Of a stretch of 15,546 nucleotides of DNA, positions 6,851 through 15,229 are shown one piece after another. Within the stretch, counting starts at the first letter, position 1, and every line of letters begins with the position of its first letter. The position numbers and the translations under genes are program-made. The notes beneath the pieces were generated by a model. That model saw only the letters and a list, made by a program, of their open reading frames with translations, was not told the DNA's origin and made no database searches. Source of the DNA: Sulfurimonas sp. (GTDB lineage Bacteria > Campylobacterota > Campylobacteria > Campylobacterales > Sulfurimonadaceae); contig JAQIBW010000078.1 of assembly GCA_027858865.1 (NCBI GenBank), positions 1 through 15,546 of the forward strand, given 5' to 3'.

Positions 6851-8845
6851 TTGAGTAAAGTATATTTTTCTACTTGGAATGGTGAGCTGGTTAATAATGT
6901 CGGTAAACCACAAGAAGAGTGGGAAGAATCAGCCTATAACCTACCTGCAACCTACGATGATCATCGTGACTCAAAAGCCTTTATTGGCTGGGATGGTGTT
7001 TCACTATTTAACGAGGACGTTGACGTAATCCGCTTGTGCATGGAATATGCTGCGCAGTACCAAGTGTACTCTGAAGCATGTGGAAGATGTGCACCTGGAA
7101 GATGGGGTGGGCGTATTTTATATGACCAACTAGATAAGATTGCTCGTGGTGAAGGTGCAATAGCTGATATGGACCACTTAAAAGAGATCGGTAAAAGTAT
7201 GCAAATCACTTCGAAATGTGAGATTGGCAAAACTGTTCCAAATCCTATTATTGACTTAATGACTCATTTTGAAGATGAGTTTATGGATTGTATAAACAAT
7301 CAAAAGCCATCTAAACATTATAACGCTGAAGTTGGTTATATTGCAAAAATTACAGCACCTTGTACTGATATGTGTCCGGCACATGTTGATATTCCAGGTT
7401 ATATAGAGGGTGTAAGAGATTTAAGATTTGACGATTCGCTTGAAGCTACTCGTCAAACAATGCCATTAGCACACGTTTGTGGTCGTGTTTGTCCCCACCC
7501 TTGTGAAGATGCTTGTAGAAGAACAAATCTTGATGAACCTATTTCTATTATGGAACTTAAGCGCCTTGGTGCAGATTATGAAACTGATCACGGTTTTGGT
7601 TTTTTTCATCCAATGCAAAAACAACCAAGCAATGGTAAAAAAGTTGCAGTTATCGGGGCAGGTCCTGCAGGTTTAACTACAGCTTATTACCTTGCATCTG
7701 AGGGAACTCAAGTAGATGTTTATGAAGAACTCCCTGTTCTTGGTGGTGAAGTTGCAGTTGGTGTACCTGAATACAGAATGCCGATTGATAAGTACAACCA
7801 AGATATTGAATGCGTAAGAGATATGGGAGTTAATTTTATAACTAACTCTCGCATCAATGCTGATGATATGAGAAGATTTGAGACAGAGTATGATTCAACT
7901 ATGGTTGCTACTGGTACTCGAATCTCTAAAAAAGTTCGCTGTGATAACGAAAGACCTGAAATCGAAGGTTATTGGTCTGCAATAGAGATGCTTGACCAAA
8001 TCAATCTTTGGGATAAGTATGAAATCGGTGAATCAGTAGATTTGACTGGCAAGACAGTTGTTTGTGTTGGTGGTGGATTTACATCTATGGATGTAGTTCG
8101 CTGTGCAATTAGAGCAAATGCTAAAAAAGTTTATATGATTTATCGTCGTGATGAGAAGACTATCATTAGAAATACTACTTATGAAGAGTATCATGAAGCT
8201 GTAGAAGAGGGTGTAGAATTCCTTTTCCATTCAGCTGTTAATACTATGGTTGATGAAAATGATGTTCTAAAATCTTTACTTATAGATAAGTTCGAACTTG
8301 TACCAGATCCAGATGGTGGTCGTGCTCAGTTACTTAAAGTTGAGGGTGAATCTTACAGTATTGAGACTGACTTCTTAATACCGGCAGTTTCTCAGTCAGC
8401 TGATCTTGATCTTCTTCCTGAGGAATGGGAAATAGAAATGACATCTTGGGGAACTATCAAGACAAACGGTAAAGACTATATGACATCTCGTAAAGGTGTT
8501 TTTGCATCTGGAGATTGTGAATATGGTCCGATGACTATTGTTAATGCAGTTGGTCAAGCTAAGCGAGCTTCTTCTGTTATGTCAAGATTTATGCAAACTG
8601 GAGAAATCTCTCTAACTGATGATGAAATCATGGAAGATCACTTACGTAAACTAAAGGTTTATGATAAGAAAGAGAAAGTTGAAGGTTGGCTTCCAGGCTT
8701 ACCAAGACAAGAGAGTGAGAAACTTGATGTTGATATACGTAAATATAACAACAAAGAAGTTAACTTAGGTTTCACACAAGAAGAAGCGATGAGCGAAGCT
8801 GACCGCTGTATGCGATGTTACTACATCGCTATGATAGCAACATAA
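6851..8845 (+). CDS. NuoF-remnant/GltD-like FAD oxidoreductase (NuoF position)
   Basis: This 664-residue protein stands where nuoF should be, and appears to be a fusion. Residues about 55-145 match the C-terminal N3-cluster domain of NuoF: SEACGRCAPGR (74-84), then a cysteine in SKCEIG (Cys123). The third ligand position is Gly83. From about 160 on it is like the small subunit of glutamate synthase (GltD). It has cysteines 171, 175, 210, 214, 218 and 222 (CTDMCPAHVDIP, CGRVCPHPCEDAC), FAD site GAGPAG (269-274) with Glu292, a second dinucleotide site GGGFTSMD (407-414) followed by YRRDE (431-435), and the late FAD motif ASGDC (552-556). It ends with CMRC (653-656). NuoF's own FMN/NADH Rossmann region is absent. 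It probably feeds electrons from a reduced nucleotide or another carrier into NuoG. The start is TTG with AGGGA at 6840-6844, 6 bases upstream. Confidence 0.85.
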   Translation: MSKVYFSTWNGELVNNVGKPQEEWEESAYNLPATYDDHRDSKAFIGWDGVSLFNEDVDVIRLCMEYAAQYQVYSEACGRCAPGRWGGRILYDQLDKIARGEGAIADMDHLKEIGKSMQITSKCEIGKTVPNPIIDLMTHFEDEFMDCINNQKPSKHYNAEVGYIAKITAPCTDMCPAHVDIPGYIEGVRDLRFDDSLEATRQTMPLAHVCGRVCPHPCEDACRRTNLDEPISIMELKRLGADYETDHGFGFFHPMQKQPSNGKKVAVIGAGPAGLTTAYYLASEGTQVDVYEELPVLGGEVAVGVPEYRMPIDKYNQDIECVRDMGVNFITNSRINADDMRRFETEYDSTMVATGTRISKKVRCDNERPEIEGYWSAIEMLDQINLWDKYEIGESVDLTGKTVVCVGGGFTSMDVVRCAIRANAKKVYMIYRRDEKTIIRNTTYEEYHEAVEEGVEFLFHSAVNTMVDENDVLKSLLIDKFELVPDPDGGRAQLLKVEGESYSIETDFLIPAVSQSADLDLLPEEWEIEMTSWGTIKTNGKDYMTSRKGVFASGDCEYGPMTIVNAVGQAKRASSVMSRFMQTGEISLTDDEIMEDHLRKLKVYDKKEKVEGWLPGLPRQESEKLDVDIRKYNNKEVNLGFTQEEAMSEADRCMRCYYIAMIAT

Positions 8846-8855
8846 GGGAGGGGGA
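8846..8855 (+). promoter_or_regulatory. Very purine-rich ribosome binding site of nuoG1
   Basis: GGGAGGGGGA lies between the stop of the flavoprotein gene (8843-8845) and the ATG at 8859. It is the longest G-rich ribosome site in the window and fixes the start of the first NuoG. It may favour high translation of this copy. Confidence 0.65.
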
Positions 8856-8858
8856 TAT

Positions 8859-11108
8859 ATGAGTAATTTAATTAATTTTAAAATCGACGGTATCTCTGTA
8901 GAAGCAAAAAAAGGCGAGACTATCTTAACAGTAGCTCGTAAAAATGATATCTACATCCCGACTATGTGTTATATCTCTAAGACTACACCGTGTGCATCTT
9001 GTCGTATGTGTGTTGTTGAAGCTGCGGGAATTGAAGGTTTTGTACTTTCTTGTAATACTCCTCCAACCCAAGGTATAGAGATAACAACTAACACAAAAGA
9101 GCTAGAGAAGGAACGAACTAACATTATGAAGTTATATGATGTTAATCATCCTTTAGAATGTGGTGTTTGTGACAAATCTGGCGAGTGTGATTTGCAAAAT
9201 AAAACTTTAGAGTTTGATGTAGAAAGACAAGATTTTTCAGCTCGTGACCAAGCACGTGAGATAAAAGATTGGGGATTAATCAACTATGACCCTTCTCTAT
9301 GTATCTTATGTGAAAAATGTGTTCACGTATGTAATGAAGTAATCGGCGATGATGCTATAGATGTGCAGTTTGGCGGATATAGTTCAACAATCATTCCTAA
9401 AAATTCTGATGTTCTTGATTGTACCTTCTGTGGAGAGTGTATAGCAGTCTGTCCGGTTGGCGCATTGGTAAGTTCTAACTTTAAATATAGTGCAAACGCT
9501 TGGGAACTTAGTCGTATCCCAGCTACATGTGCTCACTGTTCCGCAGGTTGTTCTCTAGAATATGAGACAAGACATTCGGCAATTAATGGAGATGATTCTA
9601 TATATAGAGTAAAAAATAATTTTGAGTACACATCACTTTGCGGCGCAGGTCGTTTTGGTTTTGACTTTGATAACAAAGAGCCTAAAGATGAAGTAGCATT
9701 TCATAAGGCTATTGAAGCAGTTAAAGTTGCAAAAGCTATCCGTTTTTCATCAATGATTACAAATGAAGAAGCTCATATCTTACAACTTCTAAAAGAAAAA
9801 CTTGATATTAAGTTATTTAACGAAGATGCAAGAAAGTTCCAAGAATTTATGAGAGCATACAGTAGTGTAAGTGGAAAACTTCACCATAGTGGCTCATTAG
9901 ATGCGATTAAGCAATCAGATGCAGCAATTATTATCGGAAGCAGAATAGCTACAGATAACCCTGCTGTTAGATATGCATTAACAACTGCAGCTAAACATAA
10001 CGGTGCGAAAATAGTTTATGCGCATCCTATGGAAGACACTCTAATGCAAAACACTGTGACTCAACTGATGAAGTATGAAGTTGGTACAGAAGAGGGTGTT
10101 TTAGCACTTTTAGCAAATGCGATACTTGCTGAAGCTGATGCTGATTTGTCTGATGAAGAAAAAGAAGTTTTTGATGATTTAGATTTAGGTTATCTTTACG
10201 CTGAGAGTAATATCGGTGATGAAGAGATAGATTTCATGATGAAATCGTTTACAAGAGCAAAAAAGCGAGTGTTGATTATCGGTAATGACTTAATAGCTCA
10301 TAAGCGTTCAGAAAATATTGCAAAATTAGCAGCTATGATTGAAAAATATAGCTCGTTTTCTTTAGTAGTAGTTCCAAGTGATATAAATACTCTTGGTGCA
10401 TCTCTGATATGTGATTTAGATAAAGATGAAGATATCATCGATGTAGTGGGTTACAATGCAAAAGGTAACTTTATTATTTCATCTTTAGCGTATGCGAACC
10501 TAGCAGTGCCATCTTTAAATCAGCAAGAGGGAACTTTTGTAAACATAGACAACAAAGTACTTCCAACAAATGTTGCAGTTGGCTTTGATGGTTATACACT
10601 AAATGATGTAGCTAGTGCATGTGGTGTAGAGAGTGAGAATACGGTTGATTATACAAATAAGTTAAATAAAAAAGCTGGTTTTAAAGATATAGATTTTGAT
10701 TCTCTTGAAAACTTCTTATCTCCTCATGGTGATGACAATAGAGGTTACCTCTTAGATGAAGTAACTTGTAAAGCTGACGGTAAACTTGATGAAATTGATG
10801 ATTTACCAGAATTCAATGGTACAATTATATATCATTCAAACCCTGTTTTACAATTTAATGCTTATACAAATAAAACAGCACAACTAGAGCGTGACAACAC
10901 TCTTAGAGGTTCTGCTCAATTTGCAAGTGCCGCTAAAATTGCAGATGGTGATAGAGTTGAAGTTAGTTTCGCTCATAAAACTATAACAAGAGAATTTAAA
11001 CTTGATAATGAGTTAAAGGGAACTGTAGCACTAAATCCTACATTTGATGATGTTGTAGATGCTAGTAGATATAGGTTTGAAAAATCCAAAATAGTGAGAG
11101 TAGTATAA
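8859..11108 (+). CDS. nuoG: NADH-quinone oxidoreductase subunit G, first copy (NuoG1)
   Basis: NuoG is the large iron-sulfur subunit that carries electrons through the input arm. In 749 residues this copy shows, in order, an N-terminal [2Fe-2S] domain (Cys37, 48, 51, 65), the N5 ligands His97, Cys101, Cys104 and Cys110 (HPLECGVC then SGEC), two ferredoxin-type sets (148, 151, 154, 158 and 188, 191, 194, 198), and an N7-type set (CAHCSAGC 224-231 plus Cys261). The rest matches the molybdopterin-oxidoreductase-like domain in reduced form, shorter than in E. coli NuoG (about 900 residues). It is homologous along its whole length to the next gene but lacks that gene's charged insertion. Its stop overlaps the start of the second copy by one base. 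It appears intact and functional. Confidence 0.92.
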   Translation: MSNLINFKIDGISVEAKKGETILTVARKNDIYIPTMCYISKTTPCASCRMCVVEAAGIEGFVLSCNTPPTQGIEITTNTKELEKERTNIMKLYDVNHPLECGVCDKSGECDLQNKTLEFDVERQDFSARDQAREIKDWGLINYDPSLCILCEKCVHVCNEVIGDDAIDVQFGGYSSTIIPKNSDVLDCTFCGECIAVCPVGALVSSNFKYSANAWELSRIPATCAHCSAGCSLEYETRHSAINGDDSIYRVKNNFEYTSLCGAGRFGFDFDNKEPKDEVAFHKAIEAVKVAKAIRFSSMITNEEAHILQLLKEKLDIKLFNEDARKFQEFMRAYSSVSGKLHHSGSLDAIKQSDAAIIIGSRIATDNPAVRYALTTAAKHNGAKIVYAHPMEDTLMQNTVTQLMKYEVGTEEGVLALLANAILAEADADLSDEEKEVFDDLDLGYLYAESNIGDEEIDFMMKSFTRAKKRVLIIGNDLIAHKRSENIAKLAAMIEKYSSFSLVVVPSDINTLGASLICDLDKDEDIIDVVGYNAKGNFIISSLAYANLAVPSLNQQEGTFVNIDNKVLPTNVAVGFDGYTLNDVASACGVESENTVDYTNKLNKKAGFKDIDFDSLENFLSPHGDDNRGYLLDEVTCKADGKLDEIDDLPEFNGTIIYHSNPVLQFNAYTNKTAQLERDNTLRGSAQFASAAKIADGDRVEVSFAHKTITREFKLDNELKGTVALNPTFDDVVDASRYRFEKSKIVRVV

Positions 11109-13603
11109 TGAGTAAAATTACTATAAATATTGATGGTAAAGAGGTTCAAACACAAGAGGGTGAGTTCATACTTAACGCTGCTCGTGCAAACGATATCTTT
11201 ATACCAGCCATATGTTACTTAACAAGATGTAGTCCGACACTGGCTTGTCGTATATGTCTTGTTGAAGCTGACGGCAAACAGGTTTATGCTTGTAATGCAA
11301 AAAGCAAAGATGGCATGAATATTACAACTAAAACTGAAAATATTGAAAAAGAGCGCCGTGCTATCATGGAAGTATATGATGTAAATCATCCTCTTCAATG
11401 TGGTGTCTGTGATCAATCAGGCGAATGTGAACTACAAAACTATACATTAGAGATGGGTGTAGATGCACAAAGCTATTCAGTTAAAGATGTAGATAGAAGT
11501 TCTCATGACTGGGGACATCTTCACTACGATCCGGGTCTTTGTATAGTATGTGAAAGATGTGTTACTGCATGTAAAGATATGATTGGTGACAACTCGCTTA
11601 AAACAATTGCTCGTGGAGCAGATGCACTAGAGGCTGAGTTTAAAGAGACTATGCCAAAAGATGCATACGCAATGTGGAACAAACTTAATAAATCTGTAAT
11701 TGGTTTAACTAATGGAACTGATGTTCTTGATTGTACAAGTTGTGGCGAGTGTGCTGCTGTTTGTCCGGTTGGAGCGCTTGTTGATACTCACTTTATGTAT
11801 AAATCAAATGCTTGGGAACTTAACCAAGTTCCTGCTACTTGTGGTCACTGCTCTGCTGGATGCCAAATCTCTTACGATGTTAAACATACAAGCGTGTCAG
11901 ATGATAGTGATAGAATCTACCGTGTAATGAACGAATGGAATTACGTTTCACTATGTGGCGCAGGTAGATATGGATTTGACTATGAAAACCGCGTAGAATC
12001 TAAAGATGAAACTGCATTTGCATCTGCGATAGAAGCTTTCAAAAAAGCAGATACGATAGCATTTACTTCAACTATAACGAATGAAGAAGCTTATCTACTT
12101 CAAAAATTAAAAGAAAAACATGGTTACAAGCTTGTAAATCATGAAGCTAAATCTTTTCAAACTTTCTTGAGAAACTATAGTGAAATAAGTGGAACTATGC
12201 TTTATGGAAATGATCTAAAAGCTACTCATAATTCTAACTTTGTTATCTCTTTAGGAGCGGCACTAAAAAGTGACAATCCAAATGCAAGATATGCTCTAAA
12301 TAACTCAATGACTGTAAATAAAGGTGCTGGTCTCTACTTTCACCCTTTACAAGATTCTATTATTGAAGGTCTTGGAAAAAGCATCATGACTGTTAAACAT
12401 GCACCACTTCAAGAAGAGGCCGCTCTTTACCTTATCTTAGACCTATTTGCTGACAAGGAAAAACTACCTAAGAAAGTGCTTGAGTATTTAGAGACTTTTC
12501 ATTCTGAAAAAACTATAACGGTTGAAGAAACTATTAAAGAAGAAATAGTTGAAATCGTTAAAGAGATGAAAGTTAACGAAGAAACTGGCGAAGAAGAAGA
12601 GATTGAAGTAGAGAAAAAGAAAATGGTTCCTAAAAAAATATCTAAAGAACTTGTTGTAGATAATAACGCTCTTTTAACTATTTTAGGTGCTGATGATAGT
12701 TTTATGGAAGATTTAGATAAAAATCTAAAGAAAAAAGACACTTTTGCAATGATAGTTGGAGCAGCTTTATATAATCATCCAAACTCTAAAAACCTTGCAA
12801 GACTTGTTGGTTTAGTTGAAAAATGTAGTGATTTTGAACTTACTATGATTCCTCCATTAACTAACTCTTTAGGTGTAGCGCTTATCTGTGAACTTGATGA
12901 TGAACGTGGTTCATTTACCGTAGGTTACAACGTGATCGGAGATTTTACTCTATCTGCTTTAGGTGATGGAAGCGAATGCGATTTGGATATGCCTGCTATC
13001 AACCAACAAGAAGGAACTCTAACTTCTATAAATAAAAGAGTAAATCCTACAAATGCAGCTCTGCCTTATAAAGGTTATGAGTTAAATGACATAGCTAACG
13101 AGCTTGGAATGAATAGTGAAAATGTAATCGATTATACAGTTTCTCTTCCAACAGCTGTAGGTTTTAAAGAAGAAGCATTCGATAACTTACCGAATCATTA
13201 TGAAAATGATGGAACTGAAGTTAGAGGATACCTTCTTGAAAATGTAAAAATCAATAGAAGCACTAATCAAAATGTAGAACCATTTGGTGAAGATAAATTA
13301 GAAGGAACTCTGATTTATCTTGCAAATCCTGTAAGACAATTCACTGCTTTCACAAATAAAACGACTAATCTTGATGAGATTGCCGGTCTTTATATGAGTG
13401 AAGAATTCTTGAGTCAATCAGAACTAAATGAAGGGGATAACGTGAGAGTGAAGAATAGCAATGGGGAAATTGTTGTGAATATAGTTAGTGATAATAAAAT
13501 TGCTGGTGATATAGCAGTTCTGCCGACATTTGATTCTAAAATAAATTCAGAGGCTTTGTTTAGCGGATACCGTTTTGCAACAGCTTCGATTGAAAAGGTG
13601 TAA
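11108..13603 (+). CDS. nuoG: NADH-quinone oxidoreductase subunit G, second copy (NuoG2)
   Basis: This is the second NuoG, 831 residues, close in length to the single NuoG of Campylobacter and Helicobacter as I remember them. All cluster ligands are present: [2Fe-2S] Cys36, 47, 50, 62; N5 His94, Cys98, 101, 107; ferredoxin-type sets 145, 148, 151, 155 and 209, 212, 215, 219; N7-type CGHCSAGC (245-252) plus Cys283. Two stretches are longer than in NuoG1: about 20 residues between the two ferredoxin-type sets (around 165-205), and a highly charged Glu/Lys run at about 467-515 (for example EETGEEEEIEVEKKK). The C-terminal part (about 530-831) is NuoG-like throughout. It is translated from an ATG that overlaps the nuoG1 stop, and it is followed by nuoH after 3 bases. 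Confidence 0.93.
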   Translation: MSKITINIDGKEVQTQEGEFILNAARANDIFIPAICYLTRCSPTLACRICLVEADGKQVYACNAKSKDGMNITTKTENIEKERRAIMEVYDVNHPLQCGVCDQSGECELQNYTLEMGVDAQSYSVKDVDRSSHDWGHLHYDPGLCIVCERCVTACKDMIGDNSLKTIARGADALEAEFKETMPKDAYAMWNKLNKSVIGLTNGTDVLDCTSCGECAAVCPVGALVDTHFMYKSNAWELNQVPATCGHCSAGCQISYDVKHTSVSDDSDRIYRVMNEWNYVSLCGAGRYGFDYENRVESKDETAFASAIEAFKKADTIAFTSTITNEEAYLLQKLKEKHGYKLVNHEAKSFQTFLRNYSEISGTMLYGNDLKATHNSNFVISLGAALKSDNPNARYALNNSMTVNKGAGLYFHPLQDSIIEGLGKSIMTVKHAPLQEEAALYLILDLFADKEKLPKKVLEYLETFHSEKTITVEETIKEEIVEIVKEMKVNEETGEEEEIEVEKKKMVPKKISKELVVDNNALLTILGADDSFMEDLDKNLKKKDTFAMIVGAALYNHPNSKNLARLVGLVEKCSDFELTMIPPLTNSLGVALICELDDERGSFTVGYNVIGDFTLSALGDGSECDLDMPAINQQEGTLTSINKRVNPTNAALPYKGYELNDIANELGMNSENVIDYTVSLPTAVGFKEEAFDNLPNHYENDGTEVRGYLLENVKINRSTNQNVEPFGEDKLEGTLIYLANPVRQFTAFTNKTTNLDEIAGLYMSEEFLSQSELNEGDNVRVKNSNGEIVVNIVSDNKIAGDIAVLPTFDSKINSEALFSGYRFATASIEKV

Positions 13604-13606
13604 TAT

Positions 13607-14593
13607 ATGGAAACAGCATATTTAATTGAAACGGTTATAAAAATCGTTGTAGTTTTACTTGTCTTTTCTGCACTAGCGGGGATAGGAACTTACTTTGAGC
13701 GTAAAATCCTTGCATTTATGCAGCGTCGTCTTGGGCCAATGAATGTTGGTCCTTACGGATTACTTCAAGTAGCAGCGGATGGTGTAAAACTTTTTACAAA
13801 AGAGGATATTATTCCAACTAATGTAGTAGCTCCTATCTTTAAGATAGCACCAGTTATTACAGCTGCTACAGCATTTATGGCTGCGGCTGCGATTCCATTT
13901 TTACCATCGTTCACGATTTTTGGATACGAAGTACATCCAATAGTTGCTGACATTAATATTGGTATTTTATATATACTTGGAATCATGGGTGTTGGTCTTT
14001 ATGGTCCACTTCTTGGTGGTATGGCATCAGCAAATAAGTTTGCACTTATTTCTGCTGCTCGTGGTGCTGCTGTATTTATCTCTTATGAGGTTGTTACAGG
14101 TTTATCAATATTAGCTCCGATTATGATGGTTGGTTCTTTATCACTTATTGATTTTAATGAATATCAAGCAGGTGGTATTACTGAGTGGATTATCTGGACT
14201 CAACCTGTAGCATTTATCTTGTTCTGGATAGCTGCATTTGCTGAGACTGGTCGTACACCATTTCACCTTATTGCGAATGATCACGAGATCATCGATGGTT
14301 TTGGTACAGAGTATTCTGGTATGAGATGGGGACTTTTCTTCATCGGTGAGTATGCAAATATGTTCTTTATATCGTTTGTCATTCCTCTACTTTTCTTAGG
14401 TGGATATGGAGATGGTAGTCTTTTAGGGGCATTAGGATTACTTGCTAAAATGGCATTTTTCTTCTTTTTCTTCTTGTGGACAAGAGCTGCTTGGCCAGAT
14501 GTAAGACCAGATCAATTGATGTGGTTATGTTGGAAAGTATTAATGCCAATCGCAGTTTTAAACATCTTAATTACTGCTATAGTATTGATGTAA
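13607..14593 (+). CDS. nuoH: NADH-quinone oxidoreductase subunit H (NuoH)
   Basis: NuoH is the membrane subunit that forms the quinone channel with NuoB and NuoD and starts the proton path. The 328-residue product has about eight hydrophobic segments. Conserved landmarks include ERKILAFMQRRLGP (31-44), NVGPYGLLQVAADGVK (46-61), AETGRTPF (212-219), TEYSGM (234-239) and PDQLMWLCWK (301-310). The cytoplasmic loop after TPF usually reads close to DLPEAESELVAG, rich in acidic residues; here it is HLIANDHEIIDG (220-231), so several expected acids are replaced. The frame is unbroken and the flanks are normal, so this is divergence, not damage. AAAGG at 13595-13599 precedes the ATG by 7 bases, overlapping the end of nuoG2. 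Confidence 0.96.
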   Translation: METAYLIETVIKIVVVLLVFSALAGIGTYFERKILAFMQRRLGPMNVGPYGLLQVAADGVKLFTKEDIIPTNVVAPIFKIAPVITAATAFMAAAAIPFLPSFTIFGYEVHPIVADINIGILYILGIMGVGLYGPLLGGMASANKFALISAARGAAVFISYEVVTGLSILAPIMMVGSLSLIDFNEYQAGGITEWIIWTQPVAFILFWIAAFAETGRTPFHLIANDHEIIDGFGTEYSGMRWGLFFIGEYANMFFISFVIPLLFLGGYGDGSLLGALGLLAKMAFFFFFFLWTRAAWPDVRPDQLMWLCWKVLMPIAVLNILITAIVLM

Positions 14594-14600
14594 GGGGGTA

Positions 14601-15218
14601 ATGATGAAAAATGAACAATTTAATAATAGAGATATTTCTAATGAATATTTTAAAGTAGATATCGAAGATTATCCAACTGACCCATGGGGTAAGTTTACAA
14701 GAGTAGTAAAAAGAACTTTTAGAGGCGAACTTTTTGTTGGTCTTTGGGTTGTTATGCGTGAGATGATTAAATTTGACACTCATACTATTAGTTATCCTAT
14801 GGAGAAGATGCCAATAGGTCCACGGTACCGTGCTGTTCATGAGATGAAGAGATTATGGGAATCAGATACTGAAAGATGTATCGGTTGTGGACTTTGTGAG
14901 AAAATATGTATATCTAACTGTATCAGAATGGACACTAAAATTGATGAACATTCTCGTAAAGAAGTTAGTGAATATACAATTAATCTAGGTCGTTGTATCT
15001 TCTGTGGTTATTGTGCTGAAGTTTGTCCAGAATTAGCTATTACTCACGGTGGTGAGTATGAGAATGCATCTGAACAGAGAGAACATTTTATAGACTATGC
15101 TGGTATGTTAACGCCACTAGATAAGATGAAGGCTGGAACTCAAAAAGAGTTTGAAGGCTTTGGTGCTATTACACCACATGAAGATGAGCGTGTTAAAAAA
15201 ACACCTCTCGCATATTAA
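14601..15218 (+). CDS. nuoI: NADH-quinone oxidoreductase subunit I (NuoI)
   Basis: NuoI carries clusters N6a and N6b and links NuoG to NuoB. The 205-residue product has two [4Fe-4S] motifs: CIGCGLCEKIC (Cys93, 96, 99, 103) and CIFCGYCAEVC followed by Pro (Cys132, 135, 138, 142). The first motif lacks the usual proline after the fourth cysteine and has an additional cysteine at 107. The N-terminal 60 residues form the amphipathic part that lies on the membrane arm. Two adjacent ATG codons are possible; AAGGGGG at 14592-14598 fits 14604 slightly better than 14601, a difference of one residue. The C-terminal 50 residues after the second motif are a polar tail. It is followed by nuoJ after 11 bases. 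Confidence 0.96.
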   Translation: MMKNEQFNNRDISNEYFKVDIEDYPTDPWGKFTRVVKRTFRGELFVGLWVVMREMIKFDTHTISYPMEKMPIGPRYRAVHEMKRLWESDTERCIGCGLCEKICISNCIRMDTKIDEHSRKEVSEYTINLGRCIFCGYCAEVCPELAITHGGEYENASEQREHFIDYAGMLTPLDKMKAGTQKEFEGFGAITPHEDERVKKTPLAY

Positions 15219-15229
15219 GGAGTTTGGGT

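Noticed and set aside
6839..6855. Possible frameshift between the NuoE-like gene and the flavoprotein gene
   Set aside because: The NuoE-like protein ends with its typical C-terminus (WTIVVKKS), and the next gene has its own ribosome site and TTG start. They are separate genes.
6961..7230. Minus-strand open frame of 89 codons inside the flavoprotein gene
   Set aside because: It lies wholly opposite a well-supported gene and has no homology I recognise and no operon context.
9408..11740. Recent gene conversion between the two nuoG genes
   Set aside because: The longest shared DNA words I noticed (about 17 bases, at GATGTTCTTGATTGTAC) fall on conserved cluster motifs. The genes otherwise differ at most codons, which fits an old duplication.
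12499..12741. Minus-strand open frame of 80 codons rich in Ser and Phe
   Set aside because: It is the antisense shadow of the Glu/Lys-rich stretch of the second NuoG, whose codons read as Ser, Phe and Ile on the other strand.
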